Positions 38,601 to 50,600 of a DNA stretch of 64,000 nucleotides are shown here, piece after piece. The notes below the pieces were generated by a model, which did not search any database, was not told where the DNA came from, and saw only the letters and a program-made list of their open reading frames with translations. Source of the stretch: Metellina segmentata (taxonomy: Eukaryota; Arthropoda; Arachnida; Araneae; Tetragnathidae); NCBI GenBank assembly GCA_947359465.1, contig OX375880.1, positions 12,346,120 to 12,410,119 on the forward strand, written 5' to 3'. The first letter of the stretch is position 1. Each line of letters opens with the position of its first letter. The translations under genes were made by a program, and so were the position numbers.

Positions 38601-41600
38601 TAGTTGTTGCTTTTATAGAACCATGTGCAAGCATCTCATTACAGCTACCACCTCTACTTTGTTTCTGAACTCATTTAGTTCCAAGTTTGGGTACATGCAC
38701 CAACAGTCCTTATTGAGACAGTCAGTGAGGCCTATGATCTACAGGTCATATGTACTTTCAATATGCTTCCGCTCTCAGGGATGCACTCCCAGGATACCCA
38801 AGCGATCTTATTCTGCTTCCATCCTGGGCTGGCGGTTGGAAGAGTAACGGATTAGAAAAAGAAGGGTTGCAAGTTCAAATCCGACCAAAGAATGTCGTAC
38901 AGAAAGGGGGCTGGTGCATGTTAAATCAGCCATGGCCTGAAATGTCCCCACGTTGGCGTGGCATGGAAATTTTAAGAGTGGGATGCCAGCTCAGGTGTGA
39001 CCTCTTCTTCGAACCATGGTTCAAAATTAAGTGGTATGGTCCTCAGATTTTTCCCTTCAGGTTTGATTTCAGTTCATTGCTCTAGTGCAATTAAAATGCC
39101 ACACCAATGGTGATATAAAATGCCAAACCAATGCAATTTATATGATTCTATATTGATGCCTCAGAAAAACAATCATTAATTGCATTAGTCATTCCAATAG
39201 AGGTCCCAGTGTCAAATTTATGATTAAGATCAAGTTGGATTGATAAATTCAGTTCAACAGGCTAGGTACGATTTCCTGTTGAGGCATCCACTTTAAGAAA
39301 TAGATTTCCGTCTATTCATCCATTTAGTAGGAATAAGAATCGCAGCAGTGACAAACCAAACCATACATTAAATAAGTGTATTTCACTCTCTTCATCTTAT
39401 TCTACCACAAGAACTGCTCCCGAAAACCAAGTCCGGATGGTGGGCGTTTCTATGGAAACCGAATTTGTTATATCTTGAGTTGGAATGATTTAGGTTGGGG
39501 GCAGTAAACGGTAGTTTACAATGCAAATATAGATCTTCTCAGAGCATTAAGTAAGTATATTTAAATTTGTCATCGAGAGTGAGCCAGTGATATTTCTTAA
39601 AGCGTTCCCTTTGGAAATAAGATGTCTGTTTCTGTGGCAACAGGTAGACTTTGTGGTAGACTGCTAGTACATAGAATTTATTTTTATAACTTTGTATCGA
39701 GAAGTGCTTTAAAGTTCTACTTACTTTTATCTCCACAACAGTGAAAACGCAGCCCCTGTAGAAGATGAAGAAAATACCGATGGTTTACTCAATTCAGTGC
39801 CAAAGGTGATCATCAACGAGAAAGGTGAAATCATCATTGACGAGTCGTCTCTGGTGATTCGTAGGAAAGAAACAGTCGATACTTCCGTTGCTCCGGTGAT
39901 TGAAACTGACAACACCACTTACTCATCGTTTCGTAAGAAGACGTCGAAACAATGGACTAATAAAGGTATTCATTTTGTATTAATGAAGCTTTCGTTCTTA
40001 TTTTTTAATTTTTGTATTTGTGTGGCCAATTTAAATTTAAAAAAAAAAAGATCTGATGGATTGTAATTGATATTTTACCATTAAATTTTCTTTTCCAAAA
40101 TTTTTTAATTTTTTATAGGAAACCAGCTTTTCCTATTTGATTTGTGAAGTCATATAATGAGGTCCTGAATGCTTGAAAATTTTCCTGATTAATGTACACT
40201 AATGGACTTAGATTAACTACATAACTAAACTGATATGAGACAGGTGTACAATAAATGGCAAAAGTGAAAGTGTAAAATCCTGAATTATGAAAGAAAAGAG
40301 GAATTTGGTTTGAAGAATTTGTGAAGTCAAATAACAAACATGCGTATTAAAAACTTTGCACTTGTGTTTATATTGTTTCACACATTAGCTATTGTTGTTT
40401 AAATTTTTTGATAAACTTAATTGAAATAATGCAGATATTTATTATGCTTTATAATATTTATTTTAACATTTCATTCAATCACTTAGACATTTTTATTTAT
40501 TATTCTTTTAATGTTTGTTTTTCCACAGAAACTGCTAAATTTTACAAAGCCCTGAGTTTGGTGGGAACAGATTTTGCACTTATGGAAAATATTTTCAACA
40601 TCGATGGTAAAGTGACAAGGACGCGGCGTGAATTGAAGGTTTCTTTTATTTACATTGTGATTTCCCCAAACTGTTTATTGCTTTAAAATTTGGGCTGTTT
40701 ATTGTTTTTTTTTTAAGCAAATGCTCTTTTAAATAGATTCATATTCTACTTCAGCTATTGGACAATCACAGACTTAATTCATGTATTAATTTTCTGAATC
40801 CCCCTGTATCCTACAAACTCAAAGTGTAAAATATCCGTTCTATTTATCGTTTGTTGTATGATGAAATTAGTCTTTCTTGCCTTCTTAAAACTTAGTTTAT
40901 TTCTATTCACTTGCTTTCTTTCATCGCTTTTATTTTATTACTAGCCACTGCGTTGCCCGTGGGAATTCGAAACCTATTGGATAACACCCATCATGGATTC
41001 CCATTTGGTTTGCGAATTTGTAGCCTATTGGATAACAGCCATAATGGAGTTGCCTGTGGTGTTGGTTTGCTTCACAAACTAAATGGGTGTTGCCTGTGAC
41101 AGTTATTTTCATGGAGGTCACATTGCACTTGGCATTGGTTTGCTTAGCAAACCAAAAAATATTAATATTTAATTGATAAATTATTTATTAAAAGAAAATC
41201 AAATGTTAAAGGTATCTATCCAGTGCAAAATTTCCCACAGATTTCAAATCCATTAAAATTTTTATACCATCTTTAATGATTACTGAGATAGAAAAAAAAA
41301 GCACTGAAGAACTCCAGTGGTAACTTTAATAATTTCTTTTGCTTCACACTCGAATCCGTTTCTTAGGAAATCAAAATGAATGAATCTCAAATCAAAGGTC
41401 ATTCAAATCTGTTCTCTCCCATTCTAGACGAGATGAAAATACTTGGCATGGTTCCAAAGGCACGTCAAGGTGACATGGGCAAAAAGTCTAAATTTTGATG
41501 CTTCTTCATTCCGCGGAAGAATGAAGAACACTGAAAGAAACTATTAAATTCATATAAAAATGTTCTATATTGAATTTAAAATTTGCCACGACCCAAAAAT

Positions 41601-44600
41601 TGCAAAAAAATTGGACTACCTGTGTGTCAAATCCCATTATTGTAACTGCAAAAGATTCATCAGGACTTTGCGGGCAAGAAACAAACAGACAAACACTTCC
41701 TTTTATATTATTAGAGATAACCCTATTTCAGTTTTAACCCTTTCAGCATAACTTTGTATGCATTTTTCTCAGAATAAGAATTTTCAACACTGCACACTCT
41801 GTAACTATTAAACTTAGACACATGAAATTTGGAATTAAGTTGAATCATCCAACTTTGCACAAAGCTAAGAGATTTATTCACAAATTTGATTATAATATGA
41901 GAGAAATTTTGCTAAATATGAATTAAGTCTAATATTGATTGATTATTGCATGCTTTTGAGTTATATTTTTGGTTTCAATTAAAAATTATTCATTTCAGTC
42001 ATTATTTTAGTAGAAAATGCATGAGTTGACTCAGAAAGTTGTGCTCAAGTTGTCTTTGTAAATTCGAATAAAATATTACTTAGATTTAAAATTTTTAACT
42101 TTTTTTCTGTATTGTGTTGTGTAGATTGTATGTGAACTCTGTTTAAAGTTCCATTGTGATATACACAAAACTTTTAGGTAATATCGTTGATCGAAATTGG
42201 TTTATTCTCCTTCTGACTTAAATGCTTAAATTTAAGGAGACTTGTATTGAAATTTCTGCTTTTAATAACTTATAACTAGGAAATGTATGTTCAGAATACT
42301 CTGACCTTATGTTCAATATGCCTTTAGAAAAGACAAAAAATATTTTATTATATTGGATTCCTTTTGAAGAGAAAATTTAGCTGCTTGTTTGAATCTTAGG
42401 ATTATTTTAAATATACTTTCTGAAACTTGAAAATAATTATAATTTACCTAGAGGCTTTTAGGACTAATACTTCTATATTTTACAAAACAATATTAAAATA
42501 TAAATTTGATTCAAATCGTAAGTGTAACATACCAATTTATTCAATTTGCCATTTGAAGGAATTCGAATGAATGTGCCAAATTTAATTTACAAACATAAAA
42601 AGCCTTTGCATTTTGAAAATGTGTCAAGAAATAAATTATTGTGAATACAAATATTGACGACCAGCTACAGGCTCAAGCCCAACAAGGCTGGTCCTTTGTT
42701 TATGAATTCTCCGATTCCCACTGACTATCCAATTGTGTCTTAAATTCGTACACTCCCTTTGAATTAACTATATTTTCTGGCAACGCGTTCCAACTGTCTA
42801 TTACCCTATTAAAGTAGTCGTTTTTCCTTAAATCCCGACGAATTTGCTTTTACATATCTTATGTTGAAAACTATTAAAAACCATTGATAAGCTTTATTGT
42901 TTTGCAAGAAAGTAAAAGTCGAAATTAAAATTGTACATTAGATATGCTGAAAGACTTGTTTAATTTTTTTGAATAAAGAAATTCATTTTGATTTATTTCC
43001 AGTATCAGACTCCCTTGAAACAATAATATACAGTCAGCACACTACTTGTATTGACTGCATGTTAATATTTTCATTAAAAGTCTTTAATAAATGCTTTTTT
43101 TACAGTTGAAGTTCAAACGAGAAGAAAGACAAAACACTGAACTTGTGCATCAAGCTATGTGTAAGTATATTGTACTATTTACCTTAAAGTATATTGCACT
43201 GCTTACCAAAAAGTATATTGTACTATTTACCTTAAAGTATATTGCACTGTTTACCGAAAAATATATTGTACTGCTTACCTTAAAGTATATTGCACTGTTT
43301 ACCGAAAAGTATATTGTACTGTTTACCGAAAAGTATATTGTACTGTTTACATTAAAGGTCTTATGACACATTCATTATACTAGAATCCAATCCTTTCACT
43401 TTTTTTCAGATGAAACACAAACATATGACATTAGCTTTTTAGACGATGATCCAGATGATGTACCTGAGAGCTCTGAAATTGAAAACGAATCCAAGAAAAA
43501 GAAAAGAGGTACTAAATCAGGTGTGAACAACTTTTGACATAATTTGATTTTTAACCACTTCCAAATCCTGATTTAAATTTGTTCAGATACTTCCACGTTT
43601 CTATGCAAGCTTGAATGGTATGAGCAAAAATTAACCAAATCACTCTCAAGTGTCTAATGTTATGAAAAGTACTTATAAAAATCAAGTTTTTAGTGTTTCA
43701 AAAAGTACCCTTATGACCTCACATTACCCACTCTTATCCATATTTTAAAACATGACAATTCCAATTAAAACCATCAAACATTTAATTGACTGTCCAACTT
43801 TTATTTGTCACCGTCATAAATATTTCAAACAAATTATTTGATTTGGGGAAAATCTCCATTCAAATATCTTCTCATTTTTAATGACATTGGCTTTTTAAAC
43901 CTCATTTGATATTTTTTGATATTCAGAACTCACTAGTTATTAGTCATACCTTTTAACCTATACGTAATGCATAGAAGAGAAATTAAATTTAAACAAAGAT
44001 ATGGAAAAGCATAAGATTAAAATTTGCCATAATAAATATGTAATGTATAAAATCATAGATGATATGAATTGATATTTTAAAGCATGTTGAACAGCAACAA
44101 GGGGTATCCTTGTTGCTGTTCAACATGTTTTAAAATATCAATTCATATCATCTATGATTTTATACATTACATATTTATTATGGCAAATTTTAATCTTATG
44201 CTTTTCCATATCTTTGTTTAAATTTAATTTCTCTTCTATGCATTACGTTTTTGTGCTACTTTAATATTCCTTTTATTGCTGGTTCGGCTCAATTTTCCGA
44301 AATTGTAAACACTTCATTGGTTTTTATTTCATCTTGTTTGGCTCAGCTTGTCCAATACTATACCTGCATGGCCAAATATGTACTATAAAGCATCAGCCAA
44401 CCAACCAATACTGGACCTTGCTCTGTCAAATCAACCAACCCTGCTTTTAGTATAGAGTTAAGGCATGCAAAGGCAATCTCCCACTTTATTAAGATTATGG
44501 CATCCTCGTGATTATTTTAAATGTCATTGCAATTTTTGTTGATCATTATCTTTTTGATTTCACCATGTCTAAATAACTTTAGTTTGCTGGAATTAATGTG

Positions 44601-47600
44601 ATCTTTTAGAGCATTAAAAACCGCCTAGTTGGGTTGACTAGAAACTAATACATTATTCTAATTAGACAAACTTCTATTACAATATTTCAGGAAAAATAAA
44701 GATTTTTGTAATTAAGTAAATACTTACTTAGCAGTAAGAATAATCAATTGTGTAGATTTATTTTTCAGTTTTAAAAATTTTGTTGATTTTTTAATTATTT
44801 TCCTATGCAATTTTTCCTTGGCGACATAAAAATGCATCAAAAGCATTGCCACAAAAGGTCTATCAAAGCTGTACCTACTCATTCGAACACATACCTCCCA
44901 GATTTTCTGGCACTTCCTGTAAACTACTTTTTTTCCAATCTTCCACATGGGAAAATATCTTACAGACTTTTCTTTTCAATTGTGAGAAATTTTGAAATGA
45001 TCCTAAATTCGTGACTTGGTACCAAGTCATGGTAACCGTGATAGAAAAACATCGCAATCAGGGGTTGCTAGATTGTTGTACAAACCTTCAACACTAATTT
45101 TCAAGATAAACCTTCAAAAATACTCAAGGGAACATTTGCTTATTTCCCTCTATAATTTGACCCATTTCATGTGAAATATACCAAATCGAGTTATTCAACG
45201 TTCGAATTGCCACCAAGCATGCAGCAAAGGTAGAGAACAAGGTTACTTTTTCTGTATTTAATTGCTTCTTGAAGCTCAATTTGGTGCAATTTTCACTGAT
45301 TAATTTCAATGCATTTTTAATTTCATGATTAATTTTTAGACACTTTCCATTTCTGACAGTTGCTCTTTGGTTCTTTTATCGCAAAGACCTGGTTTTTTCC
45401 CCCTTGGTGTTTGATACGTACAGCAAGACAAAAAAAAAATTAAACAAGCTTAAATTAGCAGTCTTAATTCATTCAACAGGGGTCGTGTAAATGCCAGGGT
45501 CTTAAAATGCCTGACTCTTCATTGCAAGGCATTTTCATTTTTATGGCAGTAGCTCAAACTGTACAAAACTATTGATTTCTCTTTAAAATTTGGAATAAAT
45601 ATTCTAAATTAAATTCTTATTTTCAGATAAGAAGAAAAAGGAAAGTCCAGAACAGCTTGACTGTGTGGAAAACTTAGCGATAGACAATCCAACTGGTAAA
45701 CTCACTTTCCATTTCTGACAGTTGCTCTTTGGTTCTTATATTGCAAAGACCTGGTTTTTTTCCCCCTTGGTGTTTGATACGTACAGAAAAATGAAACAAG
45801 CTTAAATTAGCAGTTTTAATCCATTCAACAGGGGTCGTGTAAATGCCAGGGTCTTAAAATGCCTGACTCTTCATTGCAAGGCATTTTTATGGCGGAAGCT
45901 CAAACTGCACAAAACTATTGATTTCTCTTTAAAATTTGGAATAAATATTCTAAATTAAATTCTTATTTTCAGATAAGGAAAAAGAAAGTCCGGAACAACT
46001 TGACTGTGTGGTAAACTTGGCGATCGACAATCCAACTGGTAAACTCATTTTCCTTTCCCGAACTTTGTGATTTTTTTCTCTTGTTTTATTTAATTTGATC
46101 GAAGCAATTATGTATTATGTGTTGTGGAATTTATTTTGCCACCAATCTCAAGAACTTGCTTTTTCAAAATAGATCCTGTGGTAAATAAGAAGAAACGAGG
46201 GAGGAAGAAAAAAGAAAAAGACAATTTGCCAGAAAATGCAACTTCCAGTTTCCTTGGTAAAAACCAGCTATCAAGCAGTATTTAATTTCTTTTATTCCAG
46301 AGGGTCAAGGACCGTGGTTCAAAATTGCGAGGTGTTTCTTTCTTGGTTCTTTCCTTTCAGGATTGATCGAGGATAGTTGCCAATAGCATGCTGTGTATCT
46401 CCAGTACAATCTTAACTACCTACCGTTTGTTCCAGAGCTCTCTTGAAGCAAAAAACAGAGTCCTAAATATAGCTCGGATTTTGCATATCTTTCTTTAGCT
46501 CCTAATATTGATTGATATCCGTATTGAGTGTTTTAGCAATTTGCAAGCACTAATACACGAATTTATTTTGCATGCTTTTGCATATTTGGGGGGGGGTTGC
46601 ATGTTTGTGCATATTTGGACAATTTTTTGCTGTTTTTAAACATTTACACACAAAAAAATTCAAAACATATTTTTGAAATACCTTTTCTGAGATTTTTAAA
46701 AGCAAAAGGCATTTGGGTTGGTTGACCTGACCTTTTGTTGTTTATCAAAAAATGTATAAAGATAAGATAGTGGAACATAAAAATAGCTTTCATTGAGGTT
46801 TTCAGCTCAGCCCTAAATTAATTAAATATTTAGGCAGTCATGTAATTCCTTTCACTGTTCACTCTTCACAAGGAAAATGAGGTCGATTTTAAGTTAAAGC
46901 CACTTTGTACAACTTAAGCTAAGTACTTAGCGAAGGACAGGGACTGCTCAATTGTGATTTACCCCTCACACTCACCCACATCTTTTTTAAATAAGCACAC
47001 CTAGTTACCTTCTCTTGACATTCAGTTCTGTGAAGTCTCAATTAATCCAGTCTTTTTGTAAATTAAATTAACATTTATTGTTACACACGACTATTTACAG
47101 AGGTTTAATAATAATGAAAGCGAAAATGTGAAGCAAACATAGTGCTCAAACATATTAGCTAAGCTTTCTTAGCTAACTACTTACTTAGCTACTTTCTACC
47201 CGGGGCAATAACTCGCCTTGGCACCACCTCATTAACCAAGCAAACCAAAACCCTCCATCGAAAACAACTGTTATTGCCACCGCACATTAATTCCACTGTT
47301 CCAATTTTTTAACTTTTAACTCTAAGATGGTAGACTTGATTTTAAAGGTAAATAGACTAATTTGCAGCAATATCATTTTTAATAACTATAAAATACAAAT
47401 TAATTCTAAGATAAGATTTCATTGACAAATAATCGGACTGAAAAACTGATGTTTCAACTAGACACTCTAAAACTGAGTTCAGTTTCGTTTACCAGTGCAA
47501 AGTATCAAAGCTACTTGGGAAACGGGAAACTTCCAAGACGTGAGCCCGTTATCTCCAATATTATAAAAGGAAGCGCTTGTCTGTCTGTTTCTTGTATGCT

Positions 47601-50600
47601 AAGTCCTGACGAATCTATGGCACTTACAGTAATGAGATTTTGCACACATGTAGTCCAAATTTTTTGTAATTTTAGGGTCGCAACGAATTTTAAAATTCAA
47701 TCTAGAACATTTAAAAATGAATTTAATGAAATTTAATCATTATTTAATGCAACAGCATAGAAGAGATCAGATTCTAAATTTATTGTTTTCGTTTCCGTTT
47801 TGATTTTGCGCAGAGGAATGATTTTCCAGACAGACGAGGAAAACAGATAACCTTCAAGCTGAAGTTGGCGATCGTAAGCAAGCAGGGGGCAGAGCCCCTT
47901 AGTATAGTAAAAATTTCAACGGATTTGAAATCTGTTGAAAATTTCACTTTAGAACGATATCTAAAAATATTATTTTCTTTAAATAAGTAGTTTTTAAATT
48001 CCAGGCATCTTTTATATTTTCCACAAGAGATTGTGACATCCCGCTCGACCTTCAAGTACCAAAAATAAACAGATTGCATCTTCTGCCCTTCGCGTTAAAA
48101 AAAAAAAGAAACAGACATTTCCTGCCTTATTCCAATTTCAGTGAATGAGAGCAAACAAATAATTGAAAACAGCTGATAAACACTTCCTCGTTCCGGTTGA
48201 AAGAGAAAGAAACACTTGTCTGCTGCAAAAGGAGTTTTATCGTGATATATAATGAAGTTTTAGCAGCGCGATGTCACTCAAACAAAAAACATTTTGACTG
48301 GGATTGTTAAGTTCTTTTTCAAAAAATCGGAATCGTTAAAGATAGATGAAAAATTTCAACAGATTTGAAATCTCCGAAAATTTTACACCAGATTATTACC
48401 TTACATCACGGCCTTGCCCGTGGTTCGCAAACCAACACCACAGGCACATGCTAGCCACGCAGTCCTTAATACTCGAGCGCTAAGATACCCCATTCTCACA
48501 TCAAACTCGTGCAACTTTGAATTTAGCTCCTTTTATAGTTTTTGGATTTTGTAGTAAACTAATAAGTTTTTCCTCTTCATTTTTTAACATGCCTAAATGT
48601 ATATAGTAAAAAAATACTTCTAAAAATAAATATGTTTAGCTTCCCTTCCCAATCCAGCACTTGGGCATATGCCCCCTAGTTACGTCCCTGAGGACGTTTG
48701 AATTGCTTTGTATATTTCTTACTTTTATCTTTATCTGCTCTGTAAAATTGTGAATTTATTTAATGAAAGTGTGGATAGTTTTCACTTCATCCCTCTCGCT
48801 ACCCTTTTTGTAAAAATGAAACTTTTTTTGCAATTTCGCATATTTGGGGGATTTTAGTGCATATTTTCTGATTTTGTAATGCATATTTCAGATCACATTT
48901 TTGCATATGGATCCGAGCTCTAGTTATAACATAACTGATAAACTTTCTCAAAATAAGTGGTTATCGTTAAATTAATTTTATTTGACACTTTCTTTAGATT
49001 AAAGTCACAGTAATATCAACTGCAATGAAAACAATTAACATATATGTTATGCATTGTAATTGATTTTACTGAGCATTGCTTGAATAAGCTTCCTTGCACA
49101 TTTCCGTCATCTTACTTTTGTCTCGTAATTAATAAAAAAATATGCTTTTTTTATTTTTTTATTTAATTTTTTAATAATTTAAAAAGATTTTAATTTGTAT
49201 GTTTAAATTTATAGTTAATTTAAAACACAAAATATTGTAAAATTGTCAGTTAATCCATGGCTTGTGAAATATTTCAAATATTGTTTTATGTGTATTAGTA
49301 GTGTTTTGATTAAGGTCTTTTTCATTGCAGTGTTAACTAGATCATCTAAAAACGTTTTATTCATTTCTTGCATTTCGCCCATGTAGTTTAAATGACAAAA
49401 TCGAAATTTTTAATCAACCTTTTTAACTTTCCTTAAATTAAGCTCTCAAATCGCCGTTTCAACTTTTGAACCTAAATTTTTTTAAACATTTATTTTTCTT
49501 TTCGGAAAAGTGCGGCATAAATTTATCTCTTTGTGAGCTATGTGACAAATTTGTATTTTTCTAGTCAGTGCTGTTTGAAAGGTTTTTCCTCTTTAAAATT
49601 TTTATTTCCTGCTCTAGATTTAATTCCATGTTACACCAACCAGCCTGTAGTCTATGACACTGAAAGAGATTCAACAATCCTTGATGATAGTGTTTACTAT
49701 TATTTTGATGAAAATGGTAAATAGCTATTGTTAGTTGTTTTAAAATATAGTTACTGCATGTTTCTTATGTTTAGTTAGTTTTAGTGTACGCTGTGTTGTA
49801 AAATGTTTGTTACTAACATTTTAACTATCTGTTAACTTATAACTGTTAACAAAAGTTGAAACTAAAACTGAACGTATATTACAGATTTATCAATTACAAA
49901 AATTCATAAGCAAGATTTAATTCAAATCATGAAATTTGTTTAATGAAGATTTTTTGTTCATTTTTGCTTTAATACTTTTAAGAGGAAGAGTGTGTTGTAA
50001 GGCACAGAACTATTTCCATTGCTAAACAACTGCACTCAATTAAAAAAAATAATTAATGACAGCAAGCTGAATAAAAAATTCTTTAAAAAAGCAAGTGCCG
50101 TAGGAAATATTCATCCCCCAAACAGTGTTGAATTGTTTTTCAGTAAAACTTTTTATGTCACAAGCCGCGGTAGCTCAGTCAGAAGAGCGTCGGGCTCGCA
50201 TTGGAAGGGTTGTGGGTTCTGTCCTCGGCGGAGCCTGCAATTCTGATGGTTGCGAGATCGGCGCTTAGACCTGGCTAAAGACCGTCGTGTTCGCTAATGG
50301 TGGCTGGTGCACGTTAAATAGGTCGTGGTCACAAAGTCCCCCAAGTTCCCATACCAAATCAATACCTCTGGGGGTACCTGATCAGGGGGTTATCGGCCTC
50401 TGATTGGGATCTACATTACGATATGTGTGAGTGAATGGATGTGTGAAAGGGACCTTCCTGTAAAACGGATGTGTCATGTATGAAGAAGTCCAACCCTCCG
50501 GGGCAATGTCACCCCCAATTGGGCCATATATGGCCCGCACAACAACATTTTATGTCACAATTAAAAATTGTCTCCCTTATTAGGATCACAACAGATGGAT

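Noticed and set aside
43150..43371. Open frames of 73-91 residues on both strands, or a CRISPR-like array
   Set aside because: They result from a 24-bp tandem repeat (a multiple of three) without spacers, in an intron.
50163..50240. Possible tRNA gene
   Set aside because: The B box is degraded, the acceptor stem does not close, and the sequence runs on into a SINE body with a target-site duplication.
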